Source: Volutella citrinella
Taxonomy: Eukaryota; Ascomycota; Sordariomycetes; Hypocreales; Nectriaceae
Assembly: GCA_034401135.1 (NCBI GenBank)
Contig: JAWZSP010000004.1
Location: forward strand, 4,898,001-4,962,000
Reading direction: 5' to 3'
DNA: 64,000 nt
Position 1 is the first letter of the stretch. The number at the start of each line of letters is the position of its first letter. The position numbers and the translations under genes were made by a program. The notes beneath the pieces are model-generated. The model worked only from the letters and a program-made list of their open reading frames with translations. It was not told the origin of the DNA and searched no databases. This document shows positions 1 through 10,270 of this stretch, piece by piece.

Positions 1-394
1 ATCCGATGAAGCTGAATGCGATGCTATGGTATCTTCATTTTTTTTTTAGCCGGCTTTCTCTCATCTTATATACTTCACATCCTCAGCTGCAGAAGACGCC
101 AGAAGGCATTGAAGATGGAGGAGGCCACGCATGTAAGCCGTCGTAGTGAAGACATAGACGCGTATGCTTACCTATGTGATTTTAGGTGGATACCAAGCTA
201 GGCCAAATTGGGTAGCCACCTTGCGACGGCCCCGTCTTATTGCTGGATGTTGCTGCGGCGCCCAAATGCGAATGCGAGTTGTGCTTACTCGCCCACAAGG
301 ATATTTGACCACCAAGCCCCCCCGCGGCCCCGCCAATTTCGAGCGTGACGACATGATCCGGTTCATCGCAAGCAAAAAACCCATTCGAGGAGCC

Positions 395-2008
395 ATGGTT
401 TATCGCGGTCCGTCAAAGGGCTGCCTCACGTGCAAGCAACGACGGGTAAAGTGCGACGAAGCGAAGCCGGACTGCCGGCTGTGCTTACGCCTAGGTCTCA
501 CTTGCGGAGGCTACAGAGCCAAGCCCCTAAGCATCAAATTTGTGGATCAAAGCCAGAAGTTTGTCCATCAACACCAGAAGTTTGTCCATCAAAACCAAAA
601 GTTGGTCAAGGCAAGATGCGAAAGTCAAGGACCTCAAGTTCAGCATCAGATGAGTTTGCCCGACCCGCAACCTCAAATCCAAGTCGACACGGCCGTCCCC
701 TTCTTTCTCATGCATTACGCTTGCATGGGACGTCATGTCAATTCCACGACCGGATTCTTTGAGATGCTCGTCCCTGTGTACTGCTCTGAGCCACAAGACT
801 CGGCACTTTCAGTCGCAGTCAATGTGGTGTCGGCAGAGATGCTTTCTCTGTGGCAACATAGGCCCGTCAGGTCTCTGAAGGGTCGCGCTGAAGCTATCAG
901 CCGTCTTCGAGCAGCTATTGATTGTCCCATCCAGCGGGGTAAGCCTGCGACTCTTCTGGCCATCCTGGTCCTGCAGTTCATCGAAAAGGTCACAGCGGCC
1001 CACGAACATCGCCCAGTCGATAACACGCACCTCAATGGCGCCAAGTCCTTGATCCCATTGGCAGACACGGACCATCTCAATGCAATGAGAAATGCCTACA
1101 TCCAGAGATATCTGATTCGCAATGAGATTATAATTGCGATGGACCAAAGCCTGGATGTGCAGCCCGTTGTATCGTCTTGGCTCAGAAGCAAGAGCCTCAA
1201 GGCTGCACCAGAGAATCCAAGCGCAACTCTTGATGTTATACGCGCATCTGTCGCCAGGCTCCATGCCAATTTCATGCAATCTTTCACCGACGGGCAGTCG
1301 ACACTCTCTTCACATCAAGCACTCAAAATGTACGTGTCAGAAGCTCGTCTCATGGAAAAACAGCTTCTGGATTGGGAGCAACGTGTCCCACCCCGCTGGT
1401 CCCCGATAAGGATCCACGTTGGGCTTGAGATTTATCCATCAAATCTTACATATGATTCAACCTGCGAGATTTACCCATCCTGTCAAATCACGACAATATG
1501 GAACGATTGGCGAATTCAGCGTCTTCTAGTCGCCAAAATCATCATGCTCGCTTCTCATTGTGCCAACTCTGCACAAGCTGGGTCCGACGCTTTGCCAAAC
1601 GAGGCGTTGATAAAGACGGAAGAGTACCAAGCCCAGAAGGAAACTGTCCAAGCCCTGGTCGATTCTATTTGCTACAGCATCCCATTTTACCTTGGCAACC
1701 GAACAAGAGTGTCCAGTTTACAGGACTTTGACGACCCCACTGTAATATTTCCCATTTTCTATTTACCCTCCCGTCAAGAGAACAACAAGAGGTCCTACGA
1801 TGCATCTGGTGAGCCAATTCTATCACAAGATGAACAGAAGCGCCATCTCATTGCCCAAGGACCGTGGCACGCCATGGACCCTTTGCGTCAGCTCCTCGCA
1901 AGTTTTCCCCAAGAACTCGGCGACCCGATGGCCAGCCTATTGAGGCAAGGGCAGCTTGACTGGATCCGCGATCAATTCTTGCGCACCTCAGTCGTACTCG
2001 GCATCTAG
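395..2008 (+). CDS. Zn(II)2Cys6 fungal transcription factor
   Basis: A single-exon gene of 537 residues if translation starts at the ATG at 395, which lies just before the zinc cluster. The open frame extends upstream to 164, but that stretch does not look like protein. Residues C10, C13, C20, C27, C30 and C37 form a Gal4-type CX2CX6CX6CX2CX6C binuclear zinc cluster (motif KGCLTCKQRRVKC), the DNA-binding end. The remaining ~450 residues are helical and resemble the fungal-specific regulatory domain (Fungal_trans_2 type). Just after the zinc cluster a seven-residue unit, QKFVHQx, is repeated three times. Such proteins bind CGG-containing half sites in the nucleus. Its target is unknown; the nearest gene is the MFS carrier at 2944. 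The family call is firm, the exact start less so. Confidence 0.85.
   Translation: MVYRGPSKGCLTCKQRRVKCDEAKPDCRLCLRLGLTCGGYRAKPLSIKFVDQSQKFVHQHQKFVHQNQKLVKARCESQGPQVQHQMSLPDPQPQIQVDTAVPFFLMHYACMGRHVNSTTGFFEMLVPVYCSEPQDSALSVAVNVVSAEMLSLWQHRPVRSLKGRAEAISRLRAAIDCPIQRGKPATLLAILVLQFIEKVTAAHEHRPVDNTHLNGAKSLIPLADTDHLNAMRNAYIQRYLIRNEIIIAMDQSLDVQPVVSSWLRSKSLKAAPENPSATLDVIRASVARLHANFMQSFTDGQSTLSSHQALKMYVSEARLMEKQLLDWEQRVPPRWSPIRIHVGLEIYPSNLTYDSTCEIYPSCQITTIWNDWRIQRLLVAKIIMLASHCANSAQAGSDALPNEALIKTEEYQAQKETVQALVDSICYSIPFYLGNRTRVSSLQDFDDPTVIFPIFYLPSRQENNKRSYDASGEPILSQDEQKRHLIAQGPWHAMDPLRQLLASFPQELGDPMASLLRQGQLDWIRDQFLRTSVVLGI
554..616 (+). repeat. 21-base tandem repeat in the regulator coding sequence
   Basis: Three consecutive 21-base units start at 554, 575 and 596 (consensus cagaagtttgtccatcaa plus three bases). 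They encode QKFVHQx repeats directly after the zinc cluster. The third unit is diverged. Because the unit is a multiple of three, copy-number change would not shift the frame. Confidence 0.8.
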
Positions 2009-2553
2009 CTTGCTGGACAACATATCTCCTACTTTGATGATTTGCTCTTTTGTACCTCAATTAAACTGTTTGCAGTTCATTTCATCTTATTAGATAGCGC
2101 TTCCGTCTCTCTTTGAACAATAGCCCAAGTCTGGGGTGTCAGAACCCCATTCAACCAATAATTACCTTGTTGATCTTGCCCTAGCACCATGGCTGTATGC
2201 CATTATTTGACCTTCAGTTGACTGTTCCATCGGCTGTGGCTGTGGAAGAAACAGTGGTCGTCAACTCCAGCGTGACTCACCACCATCCATTCAATGGGTC
2301 AAATGACAAATACCAACGCCATGAGCCCCTCGTATTATGGACCGGGCCAGCGGCGACTTGGACTGGCGGCCCCAGATTCCGTCTGACAAAATACCTCACG
2401 AGTCACGATGGCACCGCGCCGCACACACGCTTAATCTCGCCGAAACCGCTCGTGGTGGGGACTCACAATTCTAGAAGTCCAGCAACGGTCCAGCCAGACC
2501 TCGGGATTCCGCAGAAGTGGCACCATGGATTGGCACGCAGCAATAGAAAACGA

Positions 2554-2559
2554 GATAAG
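2554..2559 (+). promoter_or_regulatory. GATAAG, candidate AreA-type GATA-factor site (distal)
   Basis: An exact GATAAG hexamer about 390 bases upstream of the allantoate-permease-type carrier. Fungal nitrogen regulators (AreA/NIT2) bind HGATAR, usually in pairs. A second copy lies at 2675. One hexamer alone is weak evidence; the pair upstream of a nitrogen-compound-type carrier makes it worth noting. Confidence 0.35.
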
Positions 2560-2674
2560 GTTTTTCACTTCTCAGACGACGCCCGCTGCGCAACGACACC
2601 ACGCGATTGCGTCATGGCAGGGGTTTGGCCGCCCACTCCACATTTCCTCCACCCGCACCACCGCGACGGGCTGC

Positions 2675-2680
2675 GATAAG
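2675..2680 (+). promoter_or_regulatory. GATAAG, candidate AreA-type site (proximal), next to a CCAAT box
   Basis: A second GATAAG about 265 bases upstream of the carrier start, directly followed by CCAATCA at 2681-2687. A GATA site beside a CCAAT box is a common arrangement in nitrogen-controlled fungal promoters. Confidence 0.4.
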
Positions 2681-2848
2681 CCAATCAGTCGGTGATGCAG
2701 CCGAATATTTGCTCGGTGCTCAGGGTAGTTCGCATTGGGTGCATTTCACCATCTGCACTAAGGCGTCTTCGGGTTACCTCGTCGTGTGGTGCGGCTCCGA
2801 TGGTGCGGCTCATCGTGGCCACCGCGTGGCATCATGCAACGGCCATTC

Positions 2849-2856
2849 TTTAAATA
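2849..2856 (+). promoter_or_regulatory. TATA-like box of the MFS carrier
   Basis: TTTAAATA lies about 90 bases upstream of the ATG at 2944, a usual spacing for a fungal core promoter. Assigned by consensus and position only. Confidence 0.4.
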
Positions 2857-2943
2857 CAACGTCTCGCTCATCTCGACTGCTCTAGGGGAATCGAGTGGAA
2901 TCGAGCTGACATTCATCCCGGCAAGCAAGAGAAAACCCCCACC

Positions 2944-4667
2944 ATGTCGAGCGAAAAGGACGTGCAGGCCGCCCCCAGGCCCCAGTCGCCTGAAGACTCG
3001 AAGGCCGTCGGCAAAACCGTCGACGAAAAGTACGCCGACGTGACGCTGCGCCTCGTCGAGGACCATGGCGACCAGTTTGGGCCCCTCACGCCTGAAAAGG
3101 AGAAGAAGCTTCGCAGGAAGCTCTACCTTAGGTTGATGACGCTGCTGTCGGCCATCAACATTATGCTCTTCGTGAGTTAGCCCCTCGATGGCTGCCGTCT
3201 GCGGCCCGGCGCCATCCATTGAAGTGGAAGGGACGGGAGCTAACGCCCCTAAACTAGGTCGACAAGTCAACCCTGGGCTATGCCGCCATCCTCGGCCTGT
3301 TCAAGGAGACGGGCATCTCGCAGGCTCAGTACAACAACCTCAACACCATGTTCTACGTCGGTACGTAGCTCCCTCGCTTTATCTGACAACGGCCGCTAAC
3401 GTTGCTAGGATACATCATCTTCCTCTGGCCCGGACACTACCTCATGCAGCGGCTCCCCTTCGGCAAGTTCGTCGCCGTCACCGTCTTCTCCTGGTCCGTC
3501 GTCATCTTCCTCCACTGCGTCGCCACCCGATACGCCGGTCTCATCGTGCTCCGCATCGCACTGGGCGCCGCCGAGGGCGTCGTGGTGCCGGCCATGGAGA
3601 TGACAATCAGCATGTTCTTCGTCCGCAGCGAGCAGTCGTTCCTGCAGCCCATCCTCTGGATCACCACCCAGGCCGCCCCCATTGTCGCCGGCTTCCTCGG
3701 CTACGGCCTGCTCTACACCCACGGGTCCGTCCTCCCCTGGAAGTGGCTCCACGTCGTCACTGGCGCCATGACCTTTGTTCTGTCCATCTGGGTGTGGTTC
3801 GAGTACCCCAACAACCCCGCCGAGGCTCGCTTCTTGACGCTCGAGGAAAAGGTCCACGCCGTGCGCCGCGTCCACGAGTCCCAGCAGAGCTCCATTGAGC
3901 AGAAGCACTTCAAGAAGTCGCAGTTCCTTGAGACGCTCCGCGACCCCGTGTCGTGGCTCTTTGGCCTCCAGGCATTCACCCTCATGTTCTGCAACAACCT
4001 GACGTACGGCCAGAAGAACCTGCTCGTCACGTCGCTCGGCGTCACGCCTCTTGAGTCGACCCTCGTGGCCGTTGCTGGTGGTGGATTCGGTATGATCAAC
4101 TGCATCGTGGCCTCGTTGGCTCTGCGACGATTCCCTGGTCGTTTCGCCCTCCACTGTACCCTTTGGTGCCTGCCTGCTATTGCTGGTGGAATCGGAATGG
4201 TAACAGTTCCCTGGGACCGCACCATTGGACTGCTGGCGTGCATGTTCCTAGCTGCCCACACCTACGGTGTCACTTATATCATTGCCCTCGGATGGACCAA
4301 CTCGTCGGCTGCAGGCTACACCAAGAAGCTGACCAGAAACGTCATGTTCATGATTGGCTACAGCGCGGGCAACCTCGTTTCGCCTCAGATTTGGGTGGCC
4401 TCTGCCAAGCCTCGATACTACGCAGCCTGGTCGTCCATGATTGTCATCAGCTGGTTCGGCACACCCGTTATCCTGTGGGTCATCCACTTCATCCTGTCAG
4501 CCAGGAATAAGGTCCGAAAGGAGAGGCTGGCCACTCTTGGACAGGATGCTAGCCATGGCTATGTGGAGCAAACGAATTCCGATGGTGAGGGCGTGCAGGT
4601 CAAGGTGGACGTGGCGCTGCTGGATCTGACGGACTTGGAGAATGAGAGTTTCATCTACCCTCTGTAA
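2944..4667 (+). CDS. MFS transporter, allantoate permease (Dal5-like) family
   Basis: Three exons: 2944-3171, 3258-3360 and 3409-4667, with introns 3172-3257 (gtgagt...ctag) and 3361-3408 (gtacgt...ctag). The spliced product has 529 residues. The soluble N-terminus leads through [15 protein letters not shown] into the first membrane segment, then the family signature [15 protein letters not shown] across the first intron. About twelve hydrophobic segments follow. This layout is typical of the anion:cation symporter (ACS) branch of the MFS, which includes carriers for allantoate, vitamins and small carboxylates; the substrate cannot be read from sequence. It would sit in the plasma membrane. 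Two GATAAG sites upstream hint at nitrogen control. Confidence 0.88.
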
Positions 4668-5110
4668 TCATTAAAGTTGTGGCATCTTAATAGAGTCCTA
4701 TCTTCGATAAGAATGAGAGACCGGGAGACTGAGCGTTCCATCATTAAACTCACTGCCGTGGGCCAGTGCCAACACACCACTAATTACCAAGATAAATTTA
4801 CATCGCTACAGTAACTTTTGTTGTCCGAGAATGCAAGGTCCAGGACCAGGTTGTCAAATCAGATGCAACTTAATCTGATGCAAATTGTGTTATATTTACC
4901 CTACACTGAGTTGGTGGAGACAAGTCCGACTGATGTCTTCTGTGACAGAAAATCGAAGTCAGCGGGAAAATGATGTGCTGAATTCGCTCGTCTGTCCGCT
5001 GCCAAGTTCAGAATGGCCAGAACTGACTAGTTGTCGCTTGGTATTTCTATTCTGCTAAACAACGTAAGCCCTCAGCTGGAGAAATAGAGAAACAGTTCGC
5101 TTGTACCAAG
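4668..5110. other. Intergenic region
   Basis: The 3' flank of the MFS carrier, and possibly the degraded 5' part of the broken gene at 5111. I see no gene, tRNA or repeat. Confidence 0.4.
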
Positions 5111-5938
5111 ATGCAAAGAGAGAGGCCGCGGGGTTGGGCCACAAAAGCCGGAATAACCTTCGGGCCGATGGGTTGCCCACTAGGCAACCCTGCCATATCG
5201 CTCGCTTTGCACAATGGCCCGAACAATCAACCTGAGTCATGGGAAGAAGTCCTCAATCATGATCTCGCCGAACTTGCCAAAATAGCCCAACAATCTCGCA
5301 AGCTGCGTATCCTCCGCATAGAGGCCCTCCACCCTCTCTCTTTTGCGCCCCTAGACCGTGACGACGATTACATCTCACTACCTCGAATGCAAGCTTTACT
5401 CTCAATGGAAAACTTAAGTGTTCTGGTGTTAAACCTACCTGTCGGCCTTGTTGTTTCGTCGGCATGGCAAGGGGAAGTTATCCACGTTTGTCCAGCATGT
5501 CCAGCTGTTGGCGCCCTTCTGCATACTCTCACAACCCTTCACATACGCATGCGCAACATCTGCCCTGATGTTTTGAAACCTCTACATGCCAAGGATAGTC
5601 TACGCTTGAACGAGGTGGTTGTCAACTTGAGTCTATGTGAGAAGGTACCGGCAGTAACGTTGGGGCATCACTCGACACGATGCGTTCCCCCTCACGGCCA
5701 AGGATTTCTTTAATTGAAAGCGGATATACGCGATCAAGCAGAAACTCTCGCGGGACGGATGGCGTCTCCTAAAGTCTTGAGGATCCTGACTCATTCACTT
5801 CCGCAATTTGAAATGGAGTCGCTCAACGTCTTGACCGGCAAGGTGATGATACTGGGCGACGATGCGCCATGGAACGCAGACGGAAAGCCTATTGAGGAGT
5901 CGGAGCCGGAATCTGGCTTTTCAGATGACGATTTTTAG
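5111..5938 (+). pseudogene. F-box-family-like fungal protein broken by an in-frame TAA
   Basis: One reading frame runs from 5111 to 5938 with a single TAA at 5711-5713; the frame is unchanged across it. The part before the stop has leucine-rich text (LRILRIEAL, LTTLHIRMRNICPDVLKP). The part after it (LKADIRDQAETLAGRMASP, MESLNVLTGKVMIL) continues the same recognisable C-terminal region of a large fungal F-box-associated family. I expect a Gln codon at the stop, so CAA to TAA, a C-to-T change in a CpA context as RIP makes. No F-box is visible upstream, so the 5' end is probably also lost. A very small intron or a sequencing error could instead explain the stop. Confidence 0.55.
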
Positions 5939-7564
5939 TCTTCTTTTTTGGATTAATAACGGGTGATGGGAGTTAGTATAGGGTTGGCCAAGATATTGGT
6001 GGCTGTGTAGTGGATTCCCAGCCCCTTCGTGATCTTGGAGTATCTGCAAACAAGGATATTTTTCCATTCTGCCCTGCTCCATCTTGTGAGAGGTGCTCGC
6101 TAGGATTTCTCCCGTTCCGTTGCTGGAAACAGGTTCCACTTGACTGGAATCTCCGAAACAGCCTTGAACGACTACACAAGTGAGACTGGCCATTCGCACA
6201 GTAGCCGGGATAACATGCAACTATGACCCTGGGTTATGACACCATGACGCAGCTGCGCTCTCAACCGAGGTCATAGTGCAAGCAAGTGCCGTTCATCATT
6301 CTCCTCAAGTCATCAACGCAACACCAAGGCCTGATCCATTTTGACCTTATCCGATCCCTCCAACATGGTCATCCGTGCCTAGAGCTGACTCGACCACTAA
6401 CAATTGCTTGGACCCAGCAGCGCAAACTGAGCCGATCCCTGCTTATCCGATCCCTGCAAGCGCGGGCCGATGGATGGCGCCTCCTGGCCGCGATTGGCAC
6501 CATTTGCCGGTGTGGAGATGAGGACGGCGCCACAGGAGACAAGGCCAAACTCAAAGGCTAGAGAGTCGCGGGCCTGCTCATCCGAGTCCCCGCAACCCTC
6601 CCCGCCCCCCGCCCCATGGGGTTTGCGGGGACAGCGAGCACAAGTTTGCACAGGAAAACGCAGTGGTGATGTCTCCTCCTCCCATCCATTGGCCCCCCCT
6701 GCCGTCCTCTTCCCCACAGCGCCATCGTGAGGGTGGTGGTCAAGGAGAGGAGACGACGGAGAAGACCCATGGCCTGTCGTTATGGAGACGGAGATGGGGC
6801 ACGGAGATGCCACGAGCACGGCAGCCTGACCTCTGATCCCTTCCGTGCGACCCAGTTTATCGTCCGATTGGCATTTCCCCGAGGTCGAATGGGACGGAAA
6901 TGTCATTCTTGGGCGACCTGGGTCGGATTTCTGCACACACATGGGCGAGCATCGCGTCGACCCCTAGCCCTGTGACGCTGGGGCTCGCTGTCTAGTCAGT
7001 CAACGTTTGTCGGGCGTGCGCCTCTTGTTTCAATTGATGTTTCTGAGATTGCCTTTGACGAGTGTGACTGTTTCTACCATGTTCTGTGCGCCTCTGATCG
7101 CCATTGACTCGCATAATGGAAGCGCCAACAAGGCTTTCTAGAAACATGATTGCCCAAGCCTTCCCAGGGGTAGCGCCCAAAAGGATTCGAGTAAGATGGG
7201 CAAAACACGAAAGTTACCACTAGCGCTCCCGTTTCGGACTACTCCGTACCAGAGGGCTGATGAAGAAGCTAAGGCCCCCAAGGCGGTGGTGGTGGCCACG
7301 GGGCCAATGCGGGGAAGCACGTTTAGGATTTATATCCGACATGGGCTCATCCCCATGTCGCATTGGATCTCATGCACGCGCTACTCCTGCTGGGAACAAT
7401 CCTCACCGGCTGGTGGTCCGGGACTATATCTATCCCCAGCAGCCTCCCTCTTGGCCTTTGAGCTCCAGACTCGACTGCAGCACTCGACTTGCATCTCTCC
7501 ATCCGACAGACATCACCATCTTCCAGTCTTGACGTTGCTGTCGCGCAGCACAACAAGCGCAATC
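5939..7564. other. Long intergenic region upstream of the sugar carrier
   Basis: No convincing gene in 1.6 kb; open frames are short and overlap on both strands. The last part carries hexamers matching the CreA carbon-repressor consensus SYGGRG, for example GCGGGG at 7309-7314 and CTGGGG on the minus strand at 7434-7439, plus pyrimidine-rich leader sequence before the ATG at 7565. Confidence 0.4.
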
Positions 7565-9208
7565 ATGACCGCTGTGACTCCCCACAGACCCGCGGGCCAT
7601 CGTGGCAATTCGACCAGGACCATCTTGATCGGTCTGGCCATTAGTCTTGCTGGGTAAGTCAAGCTGCTGGATGCATCGTGGCGTTGTGCTGACGGGCAGT
7701 CTCGTAGATTCGTCAACGGTATCGATACCGGCATCATTTCATCAACCATTGCCCAGAAGTCGTTCAAATTATACATGTACGGTCCTTCCATGAACAACAC
7801 AGCTCTTAAGGGCGGCATCGTCTCCGGATACTACGCTGGGTACGCGGTTGGTAGTGCTGGCGCGGCCTGGACCATGGACAAATTCTCTCGTCGCTGGACT
7901 CTCTTCATCGGTTCTTGCTTCAGTGTCATCGGCGCTGTCCTTCAAACCGCCTCTGTCCACCCCGGCATGATGATTATCGGTCGCGCCATCTCGGGTCTCT
8001 CGATTGGCATGGTCTATCCGACTGCGCCCGTCTACCTCGCAGAGCTTTCAGCGCCCGAGAACCGAGGATTCTTGGTCGGATTAAAGGGATTGCTGAATAC
8101 GCTTGGTTTCTTCGCTGCAAACTGGATTGGTTATGCTGGATCATATGCCAAGGGCGACATCCAGTGGCGCATCCCTCTTGCGACTCAGATCCCCCCTGCC
8201 ATGTTGCTCGGCATTCTGACTCTGTTTTTGCCCTACTCCCCTCGTTGGTGTAAGTATATTAAACCCTTGTTTCGACGAATGATACTAATGGGTCGATTAG
8301 TGGCAATGAAGGAACGACACGATGAGGCCAAAAAGGTCATGTACGATCTCCACGGCCACCGAGGCTCCGAGCTCATTGAGCAAGAATTCTCCGAAATGTG
8401 CGAACAAATCCAGCTCGAGTCCCAGCGAAAGAAGATGGCCAACTTCGCCACTATTTTCACCCGCAAGTACATCCGCCGCACGTTGCTTGTCATGCTCTCT
8501 GTGCAGATGATGAAGCTCTCCGGCTCCAACATCATCCAGACCTACCAGTCCATCATGTACGAGCAGCTCGGTTACAAGGGCCAGACGGTTCTTCTTCTTG
8601 GCGGTATTTATGGATTCATGGCTGTCATTGGTCAGATTCTCAACGTCTTCCTCGTCGCGGATCACTGGACACGACGAGGCACCGTCATCCCCGGCTACTT
8701 CGTCCTCGCCCTCTTTCTCTCTGTCCTCACCGCCCTTTCCAAGTACTCTGCCATGGACGGAGCTGATCCGGCCATTTCTCGTGCCGGTATCGCCTTCGTC
8801 TTCCTCTTTGCCTTTGGCTATTCTTTCTACTTCAACTCGATCAACTGGGTCCTGGTGGCTGAGATCTTCCCCATGGATCTCCGCGCCGTCGGTGTCGGAT
8901 TCTCCGTTTTCTTGCAGTCACTAACTGCCATTTGGTTGAATTACGCTGCATCATATGCATTCGAGGCGATAGAATGGAAGTTTTACTTTGTTTTCATTGC
9001 GTGCAACCTGTTTGCTGGCCTTGCCTACTACTTCTTTCTGCCCGAGACGCGCTTCCTCTCCCTGGAGGAAATCGCTGCCAAATTCGGCGACGAGGTGGCT
9101 CCAGTTGTTGAGAAGCACATGCACGCAGAGGAATCGCAATCGCTTGATGAGGTGGCCCCCCAGTCGGACAAGAATCAGGCCTCGCATGTTGAGGTCTCCA
9201 ACAAGTGA
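7565..9208 (+). CDS. MFS sugar porter (hexose/maltose-permease type)
   Basis: Three exons: 7565-7653, 7708-8249 and 8301-9208. Introns are 7654-7707 (gtaagt...gtag) and 8250-8300 (gtaagt...ttag). The second intron is 51 bases and free of stops, so the frame reads through it, but splicing restores the family motif PYSPRWLAMKERHDEA. The product has 512 residues and twelve predicted membrane segments. Sugar-porter marks are DKFSRRW in the loop after TM2, GRAISGLSIGM, PRWL before the central loop, and PETRFLSLEEI after TM12. It should be a plasma-membrane sugar/H+ symporter or facilitator; the substrate is not known. It lies about 1 kb upstream of the NRPS-like gene on the same strand, so it might serve that locus instead of general sugar uptake. 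Confidence 0.88.
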
Positions 9209-10270
9209 GGGGGAGATAGGTCGCGGGTCTGAGCTGGCGCAGGTCACGTGAGACAAGATCAAGACCTAGAGTTAGTATCAGTAGATAGGGTTAATTGGAG
9301 AGCCTGTATAGGCCAGTCTTCTTACCGAACAGAGTGCTTATTTCGTGGCGCAATAGAAAAGGCCCCGCTGCCACCGAGACTAGTAAGTTTTACCATATCT
9401 TAGGGATACTGGAAAAAGAGGAGTTGCCAGGATCAGTTCTGAGCTATCGGACTGTTGGGGTTGTGTGTTCTGCGCCGACGTCAAGGACAAGCGATAGGCT
9501 GGGAGGAGACACTGAGAAATGTTGTTTCAGCGATACTAACATGGAAGAACTCTCTGCGACACCTTGCGCGGGCATCGTTTGTAGACTTAGCAGTTACCGC
9601 TCAATAAAAATCAGACATACCAGCCGAACCAGGGGATGCCACAATCCGTCCAACTCCATAACGCGACAGATACCTTAAAATGTTGAGCCAACGGTGTCCG
9701 TCTCTCCGGGTGTCTTTTTTGCCTTTGTTTCAGACTTCGGTATTGGAGAATCGTCACTTGTCCCAATCCGTGGGACTGGAGATTCGGTCAACCCCGGCAT
9801 TCCCTGCGGCGCAGCTCTCTGACCTGCGCTCCAAACCACCATTTCGGCATTTCTCACTCGGGAATCTCTTCCAAGGGTTGTCCACCTGGCCATCTCGGCT
9901 TCCTATTCGCTGATCACACGCCTGAGATTCCGACAACCATTGCCGACGGCCCCGCAGCTTATCCGCATATCCTTGACCATCCCCACCCTTGGCGCCGCAA
10001 CCCACCACCCTCCACCTTTGCGACGTCGACTCCATTGGCCCAATCGACGGATTTGATGGAAAACAGCCCCATTGTGCGGCGAGCAGAGGCGGACAAGATG
10101 GATTTTGGCTCTGCGGCGGCCGTTGCGATGGAGGCGATCCCGTCAGTGGAAAGATAGGGTTGATATAAAGACTGGCGCGCTGTCGCTAGACTTATTCTTG
10201 CACCAATCACCCCCAACTCAATTGTGGCTTAACATTACCTTTTCACTACCCGAGGCGGAAGAGTGTAAGG
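9209..10270. other. Intergenic region and promoter of the NRPS-like gene
   Basis: No gene supported. The promoter-proximal part has a TATAAAG at 10164-10170, about 100 bases before the ATG at 10271. Confidence 0.4.
10164..10170 (+). promoter_or_regulatory. TATA box of the NRPS-like gene
   Basis: TATAAAG about 100 bases upstream of the ATG at 10271, consistent with a fungal core promoter. Assigned from consensus and position only. Confidence 0.4.

Larger units (their letters stand above)
2009..2943. other. Intergenic region and promoter of the MFS carrier
   Basis: No gene is supported here; the open frames at 2197-2885 look like chance. The right end holds promoter-like elements for the carrier at 2944: GATAAG at 2554 and 2675, CCAATCA at 2681 and a TTTAAATA box at 2849. 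Confidence 0.5.

Noticed and set aside
2197..2885. Two overlapping plus-strand open frames before the MFS carrier
   Set aside because: No protein-like composition or motif; they cover the promoter.
3405..4154. Minus-strand open frame of 249 codons
   Set aside because: Antisense to the MFS carrier, highly charged, no motif; a codon-bias artefact.
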